A stretch of DNA of 50,717 nt from CAZRIZ01 sp964625885 (GCA_964625885.1 CAZVBM010000006.1:1-50717); one strand, 5' to 3'; shown: positions 8,380 to 15,865, numbered from the stretch's first letter. Translations and numbers: made by a program. The notes: generated by a model not told the origin, from the sequence alone.

Positions 8380-8672
8380 CAAGACTAAAACGGCTCTGAC
8401 TACGTCTTTAGTCTTCGCGTTGCTTTGGCGGACGTACAGTACACACTATTGTCCCATTTTGGATCAGTTTGTTCTTTGGACGATAGCCGCCCACCTTTTG
8501 TAATAATGTTTTGGACCGAAACAGCTTATACCGACCGACACAGTGCATCGTTACGCCGAAACCAATACAGCTCTTTTCAGCTCGAGGCGGCTAATGGACC
8601 AGCCAGTCAGAGCCTCACTTCAAACCGACGGCGGCAAGAGGAATTCTCCTCTGCCGCCATTTTCTTTGGTTT
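8380..8672 (+). ncRNA. Structured noncoding RNA A (class unrecognised)
   Basis: About 290 nt between a good promoter and an intrinsic terminator, with no convincing coding frame. A perfect 10-bp long-range helix closes the RNA (8392-8401 with 8605-8614). Inside, a GGCGG/CCGCC helix encloses a 7-bp AUUGUCC/GGACGAU helix. A 7-bp hairpin (GACTAAA 8383-8389 with TTTAGTC 8408-8414) would compete with the closing helix, so two folds are possible. The terminator (8630-8658) is a two-part stem GGCGGC/GCCGCC plus AGAGGA/TCCTCT, then a T-rich tract. RNA B next to it shares the 5' block (CUGAC...UUCGC), the closing helix and the terminator. I find no RNase P, tmRNA or SRP signature; a divergent 6S RNA is possible. 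Confidence 0.6.
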
Positions 8673-8688
8673 TTGTTTATATAAGAAC

Positions 8689-8717
8689 TTGACTCATATC
8701 GGACTCTATGCAAAAAT
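8689..8717 (+). promoter_or_regulatory. Possible promoter of structured RNA B
   Basis: -35 TTGACT (8689-8694), 17 nt, weak -10 AAAAAT (8712-8717), placed right after the RNA A terminator. Expected start is about 8724. Confidence 0.45.
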
Positions 8718-8723
8718 ATGTAA

Positions 8724-9131
8724 CCAGAGTCGAACAGTTCTGACCCTGTTTGATTTCGCACAAGAGTTTCTAAAACTTTGCCCATGGGATTTCTATCCCA
8801 AGCCTGTGCCTGGTCGTATTACAACACAACTTAATATCGCCGTGCCTCGATCGGCATGGCAACCAAGAACAACAAATCGGCAGGCATACAAGCAGGCAAA
8901 TATCGGCATAAACAATTAGAAAACTCGTTAAGGAAGTTAAAACGAAGCGGAGGGATGATATGAAAGCAGGAGGCGTCTTGTAGCAAAAACTTATGTGAAG
9001 CTAATTTTCTCTTTTACAAGACACACCTCGAGTCTATTGTAAGTCACCTCAGAATTGCGTAAACAGAGGTCGGTCAGAACCTCAGTTCATTATCGACCGG
9101 CGGCGAAATTATTTCGCCGCCATTTTCTTTT
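8724..9131 (+). ncRNA. Structured noncoding RNA B, related to RNA A
   Basis: About 400 nt. A perfect 9-bp long-range helix (8737-8745 with 9072-9080) sits at the same relative place as in RNA A. Local hairpins include GGGAT/ATCCC (~8786-8800), GCCGTGCC/GGCATGGC (8839-8846 with 8853-8860, one wobble) and GTCTTGTA/TACAAGAC (8975-8982 with 9015-9022), extended by GAGG/CCTC. It ends in a 10-bp GGCGGCGAAA/TTTCGCCGCC terminator (9099-9108 with 9112-9121), followed by ATTTTCTTTT. The sequence around the 3' closing arm, GGTCAGAACCTCAGTTC, matches RNA A's AGTCAGAGCCTCACTTC. The two look like tandem paralogous RNA genes. It could contain a 35-codon ORF (8856-8963). Confidence 0.55.
8856..8963 (+). CDS. 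Possible 35-aa basic peptide inside RNA B
   Basis: An ATG frame of 35 codons ends at TGA 8961-8963 and encodes a Lys/Arg-rich peptide starting MATKNNKSAGIQ and containing KQLENSLRKLKR, which could form an amphipathic helix. No Shine-Dalgarno is present upstream, and the ATG lies inside the 3' arm of the 8839-8860 hairpin. It may be chance. Confidence 0.2.
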   Translation: MATKNNKSAGIQAGKYRHKQLENSLRKLKRSGGMI

Positions 9132-9134
9132 GAG

Positions 9135-9782
9135 CTATTTTTTGAATAGCTTTTGCCAAGTGGTCTTTTGCTTACGCCTGCGAATCACAAACCAAGCAAC
9201 ACCAATGATAAAAATAATAACTAAAATAATTAAGACAATTTTGGAATACTGGTCAACAAATTCCGCTACCCTACTCCAATTAGCGCCCAAAATAGCACCA
9301 AGGTAAATCAAGACAATATTCCAGATCAGTGAACCTATTGCGGTGTAGACACTGAATTGCAATAGGTTCATCTTGGTCATGCCGGCGGGAATTGATATTA
9401 GACTGCGAATAATTGGCACACAGCGACCGAACGAGACTGCCCAAACACCGTATTTATTAAAGAAGTCGACAGTCTTCATAACTTCTTTTTCTTTAAAACC
9501 AAGTCGGCGAATAGTTTTCTTGCTCAACCAGTCTTGGAGCTTCTCAACTGAGATTAGAGTGCCAATATAATATAAAACCGCGGCCCCGAGCAGAGAGCCG
9601 ATAGTGGCCACTAGGATAGAACCGACTAACGTCAGGCTAGAGCCGGCCTGAGTGGTCATGAAGCCAGCCAGTGGCAAAATCAGCTCCGACGGGATGGGCG
9701 GAAAAATATTCTCAATCGCGATCAAGAAAAATATTCCAAAATAACCAAATTGATTCATTGTCGATACAATCCACTCTTGCAT
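9135..9782 (-). CDS. DedA/SNARE-associated family membrane protein
   Basis: 215 aa integral membrane protein of the DedA (TVP38/VTT) family, which includes undecaprenyl-phosphate and other phospholipid translocases. Family marks are FPPIPSELILPLAGF near the N terminus and the G-R-x-V-P-x-x-R-S segment (GRCVPIIRSLISIPAG), with C replacing the more usual F. About five hydrophobic segments and a basic cytoplasmic tail (RRRKQKTTWQKLFKK) are visible. It follows the flavodoxin-like gene with 19 nt between them and is likely co-transcribed. Since uppP lies about 1.2 kb upstream on the same strand, a role in recycling undecaprenyl phosphate carriers is plausible but not shown. Confidence 0.88.
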   Translation of the reverse strand: MQEWIVSTMNQFGYFGIFFLIAIENIFPPIPSELILPLAGFMTTQAGSSLTLVGSILVATIGSLLGAAVLYYIGTLISVEKLQDWLSKKTIRRLGFKEKEVMKTVDFFNKYGVWAVSFGRCVPIIRSLISIPAGMTKMNLLQFSVYTAIGSLIWNIVLIYLGAILGANWSRVAEFVDQYSKIVLIILVIIFIIGVAWFVIRRRKQKTTWQKLFKK

Positions 9783-9801
9783 TGCTAATTCCTATGTAGT
9801 T

Positions 9802-10353
9802 TTAAATTAATAAATCGCGTACAAAATCGCGGACACGCTCTTCGTCGGTTGCCTGACTACCGGCCACAAATTTAGTCGTCACAATCCTGGGGTTGCCTTT
9901 GACTAGCTGTTCGATCTCAGTAAACTCAGTCGTGCTATTTAATTTACCATTAGAGAATAGCCCCAAAGTTTTATTTTTTAAGCTAGACAGATTAGTGGCG
10001 TAGTCAATGAGTGAACTCGAAAGCTGACCAACATAGACATTTGAACCCAAGATAATAATGTCATATTCGTTAACATTGCTTGATAGATCAATTGACGGGC
10101 GGTCCATTACAACCTTATAACCATTCTTGTAGAGCTCTTCGGCGATTAGACGAGCATGGCTATCGATATGCCCGCTTTTGCTCGGCTGATAAACTAACAG
10201 TGCCAGGCCGTCATCAACCCCCTTGGGGTCAAGAATCTCTTGTCCATCGTCGCGCGGTAGGCTATTTTTTTGCATAGCATAAGAAGCAAAGACAACAAAC
10301 AACAATATTACTCCGATAATCACCAAGAGTATGACTGACGTAGTTTGATCCAT
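9802..10353 (-). CDS. Membrane-anchored flavodoxin-like protein
   Basis: 183 aa. Residues ~6-27 form one N-terminal transmembrane segment (SVILLVIIGVILLFVVFASYA). The rest is a flavodoxin-type fold related to protoporphyrinogen oxidase/flavodoxin_5 proteins: LLVYQPSKSGHIDSHARLIAEEL occupies the place of the FMN phosphate loop, followed by YDIIILGSNVYVGQ and TLGLFSNGK. The phosphate loop lacks the canonical T/S-x-T-G-x-T, so FMN binding is uncertain. The promoter has -35 TTGACC (10383-10388), 17 nt and -10 TACAAT (10360-10365) with ATG exactly 6 nt after the -10, so the mRNA should be leaderless. Downstream DedA is likely in the same transcript. The flavoprotein domain would face the cytoplasm. 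Confidence 0.75.
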   Translation of the reverse strand: MDQTTSVILLVIIGVILLFVVFASYAMQKNSLPRDDGQEILDPKGVDDGLALLVYQPSKSGHIDSHARLIAEELYKNGYKVVMDRPSIDLSSNVNEYDIIILGSNVYVGQLSSSLIDYATNLSSLKNKTLGLFSNGKLNSTTEFTEIEQLVKGNPRIVTTKFVAGSQATDEERVRDFVRDLLI

Positions 10354-10359
10354 ACTTTT

Positions 10360-10388
10360 ATTGTACGGGAGTTTTGAGGTGTGGTCAA
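10360..10388 (-). promoter_or_regulatory. Leaderless promoter of the flavodoxin-dedA unit
   Basis: -35 TTGACC (10383-10388), 17 nt, -10 TACAAT (10360-10365); six bases separate the -10 from ATG 10353, putting the start codon at about +1. Confidence 0.7.
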
Positions 10389-10427
10389 ACTAAGCTCTGG
10401 TTTTGTTGCACTATTACAAATAAGCCA

Positions 10428-10548
10428 GGCCGGTCTAATAGTTACTTGAGAGAGTATCTCGCAGTCACGACGAGAGTTAAGCGCGAGCGACCCCGTAACG
10501 ACGGGCGTCGCCGACGCGTCTCTCGCAAGTAATTATTAGACAAAGGCC
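10428..10548. repeat. Large imperfect palindrome with two internal hairpins
   Basis: Outer GGCC/GGCC (10428-10431, 10545-10548) and a 21-bp inverted repeat (10434-10454 with 10520-10540) that has one G.T pair and one mismatch. The interior holds a TCTCG/CGAGA hairpin (10457-10461 with 10471-10475) and a GC-rich hairpin at 10487-10511 (GCGAC/GTCGC plus CCCGT/ACGGG, one bulge). It lies in the gap between the superoxide reductase and flavodoxin genes. There is no U-tract on either strand, so it is not a simple terminator. It may be a structured RNA or a MITE-like element. Confidence 0.7.
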
Positions 10549-10584
10549 GAAACAATGAGAAGCGTTAGGTTATACAATAGTGTT

Positions 10585-10959
10585 CTAAGCGCGCCAAAGG
10601 CCGTGTAAGTTACAGTAAGCGTAAACCGCTTCGATTTCGGCACCGCCAATTAAGGTAAAATCAGCGCGTGGAGCTTCGCCCGGCTTGAGTTTAATAAACT
10701 CGTCACCACGAGTAGTTTTTAGATAAACCCACTCAATGTAATGCTCTGGATCCATTGGGTGATCAACCGACCCCACTGTGACAGTTACTAGCTCATCGGC
10801 AACTTCGTAAACTGGTACATGTTTTTCGGTAGCAGCTTGATCGTTAGTATTAGCTTCTAGCTTACCCATATCTTCACCACAACACTGGATTGGCACACCA
10901 GAATCAGTTAGTTTGATGATGATATTGCCACAATGACGGCAACGATAAAATTCAGTCAT
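10585..10959 (-). CDS. dfx: Desulfoferrodoxin-type superoxide reductase
   Basis: 124 aa, the size of a 2Fe-type desulfoferrodoxin. Its N-terminal desulforedoxin domain carries the Fe(SCys)4 ligands CRHC (residues ~7-10) and CC (~27-28). The C-terminal SOR domain has HVP, HPM and EHYIEW histidines and the C-N-L-H motif (AYCNLHG) that complete the His4Cys active site. It reduces superoxide to peroxide without making oxygen, suited to an anaerobe that also depends on an oxygen-sensitive PFL. The conserved Glu/Lys loop is EKHVP. AGGAG precedes the ATG. It is 22 nt downstream of uppP, so co-transcription is likely. Confidence 0.95.
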   Translation of the reverse strand: MTEFYRCRHCGNIIIKLTDSGVPIQCCGEDMGKLEANTNDQAATEKHVPVYEVADELVTVTVGSVDHPMDPEHYIEWVYLKTTRGDEFIKLKPGEAPRADFTLIGGAEIEAVYAYCNLHGLWRA

Positions 10960-10981
10960 AATTCTCTCCTTATTACTTTTA

Positions 10982-11797
10982 TTATATATTAACTATTCCA
11001 AAATAGACTAAGACAATTAGCCCAAGTGCGATACGATACCAGCCAAAGATTTTGAAATCATTTTTCTTGATGTAGCTTAGTAGGAAGCGAATCGCTAGAA
11101 TTGAGACAATAAAAGCCACTAAGCTACCCAACCCCAAAAGTCCCCACTCGGTGGCGGTAAAGTTAAAACCAGTCTTAACGAGTTTTAAGGCCGAAGCGCC
11201 GAGCATAACTGGTAACGCCAAGAAGAACGAGAACTCGGTTGTCGTAGTGCGCTCAACACCAGACATCAAACCACCTAAAATTGTTGCGCCTGAACGTGAG
11301 GTGCCTGGCACCAAAGCCAAGAGCTGAAAGCCACCAATTTTTAAAGCCTCGCGGTAAGTAATTTCTTGCAAAGACTTGACCTTTGGCTTCCATTTGCGAC
11401 GCTCAATAACTAAGAAAGCCACACCGTAGATAATCAAGGCTAGTGCGACAACAATCGGGTTAAATAGATACTTATCGATGATATCGTCAAACAGAATTCC
11501 GATAATCGCCGCCGGCACGCAGGCGACTAAGATCTTTTTCCAAAGTTCGATGATTTGGTTGAATTCTTTACTACGAAACTTGTATTTGAAAGGGTTGAGT
11601 TTATTTAAATAGAGTGATAGCACCGCCAGCACTGCGCCCAGTTGAATTACGACGGTAAAAACTTCAATAAACTCTGGTGACTGAGCTAATTTGATAAACT
11701 CGTCAGCTAATATGAGGTGTCCAGTGCTAGAAATCGGTAACCACTCAGTGATCCCCTCAATAACACCTAGAAAAATAACTTTTAGCGCTTCAATCAT
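10982..11797 (-). CDS. uppP: Undecaprenyl-diphosphatase
   Basis: 271 aa polytopic membrane enzyme (BacA family) that dephosphorylates undecaprenyl diphosphate to regenerate the lipid carrier for cell-wall synthesis. The two active-site motifs are intact: EGITEWLPISSTGHLIL near residues 14-30, and PGTSRSGATILGG with its essential Arg and Ser. Around eight hydrophobic segments are visible. There is no Shine-Dalgarno; the extended -10 (TGC-TATGAT at 11804-11809) is 6 nt from the ATG, so the transcript is predicted leaderless. The superoxide reductase follows after 22 nt. The family can confer bacitracin tolerance when overexpressed. Confidence 0.96.
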   Translation of the reverse strand: MIEALKVIFLGVIEGITEWLPISSTGHLILADEFIKLAQSPEFIEVFTVVIQLGAVLAVLSLYLNKLNPFKYKFRSKEFNQIIELWKKILVACVPAAIIGILFDDIIDKYLFNPIVVALALIIYGVAFLVIERRKWKPKVKSLQEITYREALKIGGFQLLALVPGTSRSGATILGGLMSGVERTTTTEFSFFLALPVMLGASALKLVKTGFNFTATEWGLLGLGSLVAFIVSILAIRFLLSYIKKNDFKIFGWYRIALGLIVLVYFGIVNI

Positions 11798-11803
11798 ATA
11801 AAT

Positions 11804-11812
11804 ATCATAGCA
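11804..11812 (-). promoter_or_regulatory. Extended -10 promoter of uppP (leaderless)
   Basis: TGC-TATGAT on the minus strand, six bases before ATG 11797. No good -35 is seen. Confidence 0.5.
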
Positions 11813-11852
11813 CCTAACGTATAAATGAAGTAATAAAATCGAAGTCTTGCTA

Positions 11853-12037
11853 TTGACTTTTTATTGCGTTTATGCTATAATGCTAACGTGTGGTTTGTCA
11901 TAATAAGGACCACATCGTATCTTTAGTTTTTAGTTTGATATCGCGCCTTGCCTACTGTCAATTTTTACAATCTCGGTATTCTCTATTTTATTTTTTGCTT
12001 CTTTCCATTAAACGAAACCATTAATAGGAGGTAAGTC
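11853..12037 (+). promoter_or_regulatory. Consensus promoter and ~150-nt 5' UTR of the 12038 gene
   Basis: -35 TTGACT (11853-11858), 17 nt, extended -10 TGC-TATAAT (11876-11881). The start is near 11888. A 6-bp TGTGGT/ACCACA hairpin follows almost at the 5' end, then a pyrimidine-rich unstructured stretch and AGGAGGT before ATG 12038. Confidence 0.8.
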
Positions 12038-12520
12038 ATGGTTCGCTTTTTAGAATCCAGGGTAAATCTTTTGTTGGCACTCTTACTCGTTGTCATTATC
12101 GCTCTTACGGTTTTTGGAATCTACAATGGATCACCGTATAAAGAGCCTGTGAAGCCCAACTACGTATACGCCCAGCATGCGGTTGTTGGCGGTAGGATTA
12201 CACACTCTGCAACCCACCGTATAACGCTATACAGGCATCCGAGCCTGTTGTCACCGTTGTCAGAGACTACTGCAGTCAATAATGACAGCAGAACCATATT
12301 TGCTGAGACCGTGTTATTGTCAAGAGATCTAAATTCTGGCAATGCACCGTTTATTGGTATCTTTGTGTGGGATTTAGTAACATCACTTAGTGACGAACTG
12401 TCAGATCACTTTTTGAGAGATGATACGGATGGTATTATTTGGATACCAATCAACGATATCGATCGTACGTGTATTGGGGTAGAGATTCCGCTAAATCGGG
12501 ATCTTATCATCAACAACTAA
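12038..12520 (+). CDS. Membrane-anchored orphan protein, 160 aa
   Basis: Unrecognised. A single hydrophobic segment (residues ~9-30, NLLLALLLVVIIALTVFGIY) anchors it. The remainder is polar and probably outside the cell: the short N terminus has an Arg near the segment and the C-terminal part has no further membrane span. It contains two mildly aromatic beta-like stretches (FIGIFVWDL, GIIWIPINDI). It is transcribed alone from one of the best promoters in the window, with a long UTR and a clear terminator. It is one of few plus-strand genes here. Function unknown. Confidence 0.75.
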   Translation: MVRFLESRVNLLLALLLVVIIALTVFGIYNGSPYKEPVKPNYVYAQHAVVGGRITHSATHRITLYRHPSLLSPLSETTAVNNDSRTIFAETVLLSRDLNSGNAPFIGIFVWDLVTSLSDELSDHFLRDDTDGIIWIPINDIDRTCIGVEIPLNRDLIINN

Positions 12521-12529
12521 AAAACTTTT

Positions 12530-12562
12530 AGCTGCAACCTAAGTGTTGCGGCTATTTTTTAT
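12530..12562 (+). terminator. Terminator of the 12038 gene
   Basis: 9-bp stem AGCTGCAAC/GTTGCGGCT (12530-12538 with 12545-12553, one wobble), followed by ATTTTTTAT. Confidence 0.85.
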
Positions 12563-12643
12563 GTATCGAGATTTTTAATATCAACCACTTCTTTTATTAA
12601 ACCGATTATTCAATCAACAGCAAAATTAATAATTAAAATACTG

Positions 12644-12649
12644 TATAAT
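12644..12649 (+). promoter_or_regulatory. -10 element of the dCMP deaminase operon
   Basis: TATAAT 30 nt before the ATG; the -35 is weak and AT-rich. AAGGGGG serves as Shine-Dalgarno. Confidence 0.45.
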
Positions 12650-12678
12650 TAAACCGAAAGTACGAGAAAGGGGGAATA

Positions 12679-13155
12679 ATGACGAAAAAAGTCGGACCGA
12701 GAAGGGATCGAATTAGTTGGGATGAGTGCTTCATGCGCATCGCTAATACTATGGCGCAGCGCTCGAAAGATCCGTCAACTCAAGCTGGTGCGGTAGTGGT
12801 CAACCCAGATAATGTGATTGTTGGAGCCGGCTATAACGGTTTTCCACGTGGTGTTGAAGACGAGGATGGCTTTCCGTATGAACGCGAAGGCGATTTTATC
12901 GATACCAAATACGCCTACGTCTGTCACGCTGAGGAGAATGCCATTTACAATGCTGGCGCGCCGACAAAAGGCGGCCGAATCTACTGCACGCTATTCCCCT
13001 GCAACGAATGTGCTAAAACGATTATTCAAAACGGTATTAAAGAAATGATTTATGATAGTGATAAATATGCCGACCAGCCAGCTTGGGTGGTTTCACGCAA
13101 GCTATTTAAAACCGCTGGCGTTAAGACTCGTCAGTACACTGCGGAGGATAAATAA
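12679..13155 (+). CDS. dCMP deaminase family protein (ComEB-like)
   Basis: 158 aa zinc deaminase. The active-site motif is HAEENAIYN (H83, E85) with downstream PCNEC (P107-C108, C111) completing zinc binding, as in the deoxycytidylate deaminase/ComE protein 2 family. The N terminus WDECFMRIANTMAQRSKDPSTQAGAVVV is typical of this family. It would convert dCMP to dUMP, feeding thymidylate synthesis. Its stop overlaps the next start (TAATG), coupling it to the P-loop kinase-like gene. It heads a two-gene plus-strand operon. RNA-editing or cytidine deaminase alternatives are less likely given the family pattern. Confidence 0.92.
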   Translation: MTKKVGPRRDRISWDECFMRIANTMAQRSKDPSTQAGAVVVNPDNVIVGAGYNGFPRGVEDEDGFPYEREGDFIDTKYAYVCHAEENAIYNAGAPTKGGRIYCTLFPCNECAKTIIQNGIKEMIYDSDKYADQPAWVVSRKLFKTAGVKTRQYTAEDK

Positions 13156-13706
13156 TGGCTAATTTGGTTCTAGCAGTTGGCGGTTTGCCTGGCGCTGGTA
13201 AAAATGAGGTGGTTGATTATATTATGACCAAACCCAATTGGTCAAAAGTCTATCTAGGCGAAGTGACGTTTGATATTTTGCGTGAACGTGGTTTGCCTTT
13301 TACGCAAGAAAATGAGCGACCAGTGCGTGAAGAGGTTCGCAAAAAACATGGCATGGCAGCTTATGCGATTTTGAGCTTAGATAAAATTAAAAAACAACAT
13401 GCGACGTCAAACGTCGTACTTGAAAGCATGTATTCTTGGGAGGAGTACTTGTTTTTCCGCGAACAATTTGGCGACGACTTTAAGATGCTGGCTGTTTACG
13501 CATCACCTAAGACACGGATTGCTCGCTTGGCCAATCGGCCGGAGCGTCCATTGACTGCCAAAGAAACCGAGGAGCGTGATTTTGCGCAAATTGAAAAACT
13601 GCATCAAGCTGGGCCAATCGCTCGAGCTGATTTTACCTTTATGAATGAAGGCACGCTTGAGGACTTGCATAAACAGATTGATGCGGTTCTAGATCAGCTA
13701 ATCTAA
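13155..13706 (+). CDS. AAA/P-loop nucleotide kinase-like protein (UPF0200-like)
   Basis: 183 aa P-loop NTPase. Walker A is GGLPGAGKNEVVDY (residues ~9-22), where N replaces the usual T/S after the Lys, as also seen in adenylate-kinase/dephospho-CoA-kinase-like proteins of the UPF0200 group. A lid-type arginine segment (KTRIARLANRPERPLTAKETEERD) and a hydrophobic strand ending VVLESMYSWEE are compatible with a small-molecule kinase. The substrate is unknown. Coupling with dCMP deaminase suggests deoxynucleotide or coenzyme metabolism. I cannot distinguish a nucleotide kinase from a dephospho-CoA kinase relative by eye. Confidence 0.75.
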   Translation: MANLVLAVGGLPGAGKNEVVDYIMTKPNWSKVYLGEVTFDILRERGLPFTQENERPVREEVRKKHGMAAYAILSLDKIKKQHATSNVVLESMYSWEEYLFFREQFGDDFKMLAVYASPKTRIARLANRPERPLTAKETEERDFAQIEKLHQAGPIARADFTFMNEGTLEDLHKQIDAVLDQLI

Positions 13707-13723
13707 TATTTGTGCACTAAACT

Positions 13724-13751
13724 AAATCCCCGTCATTTCTGGCGGGGATTT
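13724..13751. terminator. Bidirectional terminator between the kinase gene and fusA
   Basis: 9-bp stem AAATCCCCG/CGGGGATTT (13724-13732 with 13743-13751). It separates the convergent genes and is flanked by moderately T-rich sequence, best on the minus strand (fusA side). Confidence 0.75.
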
Positions 13752-13770
13752 AGAGTTGCTGGTGTGGTAA

Positions 13771-15858
13771 TTAGCGAGAACGGTTCTCGATAATTTCCTG
13801 AGCAATGTTTGGTGGCACTTCCTCGTAGTTAGAAAGTTCCATGGTAGAAGCGGCGCGACCTTGGCTCATCGAGCGTAGGTCAGAGGTGTAGCCAAACATA
13901 TTAGCTAGTGGCACTTGGCCAATCACTAATTTGGCACCACCTTGCAAGTCTTCCATGGCGTCGATACGACCACGGCGTGAGTTTAAGTCGCCAATAATGT
14001 CGCCCATAAACTCTTCTGGAGTGGTAACTTCAACTTTCATAACTGGCTCGAGAATGACTGGGTTAGCTTTCTTAACACCATCACGGGTGGCTAACGAACC
14101 AGCCATCTTAAAGGCCATCTCACTAGAGTCAACATCGTGGTAGCTACCATCGTAAAGCGTCGCCTTGACGTCAATCACTGGGTAACCAGCGATAACACCA
14201 CTTTCCAGCGTTTCGCGAACACCTTGTTCGACTGGCTTGCGGTATTCTTGTGGCACGACACCACCTTTGATCTGGTCGATGAACTCGAAGCCCTTACCAG
14301 GCTCGTTTGGTTCAAATTTGATCCAAACGTCACCGTATTGACCACGACCACCAGACTGCTTGATGTATTTACCTTGGACATCAGCATTGCCTTTGATGGT
14401 TTCGCGGTAAGCCACTTGTGGTTCACCAACGTTGGCCTCAACGGCAAATTCGCGCTTCATACGATCGATTAGAATCTCAAGGTGAAGCTCACCCATGCCG
14501 GACATGATTGTCTGGCCAGTTTCTTCATCGGTGTGGATGCGGAAAGTTGGATCTTCTTCAGCTAGACGTTGCAGAGCAATGCCCATCTTTTCCTGGTCGG
14601 CTTTAGATTTTGGCTCCACGGCAATTGAAACTGGTGGGTCCATAAAGGTAATACTCTCGAGTAGAACTGGCTTTGATGGTTCGCACAGCGTCGCACCAGT
14701 TGAAATATTTTTCAAACCAACCACGGCGGCAATATCACCAGCGTGAATTTCATCAATCTCAGTGCGCTTATCGGCGTGCATGCGGACGATACGACCAATG
14801 CGCTCTTTATCACCAGTGGTGGCGTTTAATACATAAGTACCGGCTTTGAGAACGCCTGAGTAGACGCGGACGAAAACCAGCTTACCAACAAATGGATCAG
14901 TGGCGATCTTAAAGGCCAAAGCTGCCATTGGCTCGCTGTCGTCTGGTTTACGATCTTCTTCGTCGCCAGTCTTTGGATTGGTTCCCTTGATAGCTGGGAT
15001 GTCAACCGGACTTGGTAGGTACTCAACCATCAGGTCAAGCACCTTTTCGACGATGACACCACGGCCATCACCACCAGTAACTAGATAAAAGTCACCAGCA
15101 ATCACGCGTTTGCGTAAAGCGACGCGGAGTTCATCTTCAGTAATCGAATCTTCACCCTTGTCAAAGTAGCGTTCCATTAATTCGTCATCAGCCTCAACCG
15201 CGGCTTCAACTAACTCTGAGCGGTACTGTTTGGCTTTATCAACCATGTCGGCTGGAATATCACCAACAGTCAAGCTGTGATCAGCAAAGTCCTTGTAGGT
15301 GTAAGCTTTCATGTCAATTAGGTCAACCACGCCACAGATGTCCTTTTCAAAGCCAATTGGCAAATGAATTGGAAAAGCGTTTTTACTTAGACGACGGCGA
15401 ATGCTATCGAGTGATTTGTAGAAATCACCACCAGTTTGGTTAATCTTATTGACAAAGCAAACACGTGGCACGCCGTACTTATTGGCTTGGCGCCAAACCG
15501 TTTCGGACTGAGCCTCAACACCCATCTTACCGTCAAAAACCGTAACAGCGCCGTCGAGGACGCGTAGTGAACGCTCCACTTCGGCGGTAAAGTCGATGTG
15601 ACCTGGGGTGTCAATGATATTTATCTTACGCTCTTTCCAAAAACAGGTAACAGCGGATGAGGTAATAGTAATACCTCGCTCGCGCTCTTGCTCCATCCAG
15701 TCGGTGGTAGTTTCACCTTCGTGAACGGCGCCAATCTTGTGGCTCATGCCAGTGCGGTACAAAATACCTTCAGTCGTCGTGGTTTTACCAGCATCGATGT
15801 GCGCGATAATACCGACGTTACGAATGTCTTTTAGTGCAAATTGTTTTTCAGCTGCCAT
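13771..15858 (-). CDS. fusA: Elongation factor G
   Basis: 695 aa, complete. Translocation GTPase. G1 is AHIDAGKTTTTEGI, the switch I region has RGITITSSA, G3 is DTPGHIDF and G4 is VNKINQ, where canonical NKMD is altered to NKIN. The C-terminal domains IV and V are complete (GGVVPQEYRKPVEQG; RRGRIDAMEDLQGG; LRSMSQGRAASTME). It is the last gene of rpsL-rpsG-fusA, 7 nt after rpsG. The loss of the Asp in G4 is unusual because that Asp reads the guanine base; other residues may compensate. Overall identity is certain. Confidence 0.97.
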   Translation of the reverse strand: MAAEKQFALKDIRNVGIIAHIDAGKTTTTEGILYRTGMSHKIGAVHEGETTTDWMEQERERGITITSSAVTCFWKERKINIIDTPGHIDFTAEVERSLRVLDGAVTVFDGKMGVEAQSETVWRQANKYGVPRVCFVNKINQTGGDFYKSLDSIRRRLSKNAFPIHLPIGFEKDICGVVDLIDMKAYTYKDFADHSLTVGDIPADMVDKAKQYRSELVEAAVEADDELMERYFDKGEDSITEDELRVALRKRVIAGDFYLVTGGDGRGVIVEKVLDLMVEYLPSPVDIPAIKGTNPKTGDEEDRKPDDSEPMAALAFKIATDPFVGKLVFVRVYSGVLKAGTYVLNATTGDKERIGRIVRMHADKRTEIDEIHAGDIAAVVGLKNISTGATLCEPSKPVLLESITFMDPPVSIAVEPKSKADQEKMGIALQRLAEEDPTFRIHTDEETGQTIMSGMGELHLEILIDRMKREFAVEANVGEPQVAYRETIKGNADVQGKYIKQSGGRGQYGDVWIKFEPNEPGKGFEFIDQIKGGVVPQEYRKPVEQGVRETLESGVIAGYPVIDVKATLYDGSYHDVDSSEMAFKMAGSLATRDGVKKANPVILEPVMKVEVTTPEEFMGDIIGDLNSRRGRIDAMEDLQGGAKLVIGQVPLANMFGYTSDLRSMSQGRAASTMELSNYEEVPPNIAQEIIENRSR

Positions 15859-15865
15859 AATCCCC

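Noticed and set aside
8425..8919. A 164-codon plus-strand frame across RNA A and RNA B
   Set aside because: It runs through the RNA A terminator and both closing helices, has no Shine-Dalgarno and shows no protein-like pattern.
8380..9131. RNase P RNA or tmRNA
   Set aside because: No GAGGAAAGUC/ACAGAA core, no tRNA-like end with CCA and no plausible tag frame.
10428..10570. Integron attC site
   Set aside because: The ends do not carry paired RYYYAAC/GTTRRRY core sites and no integrase or cassette array is present.
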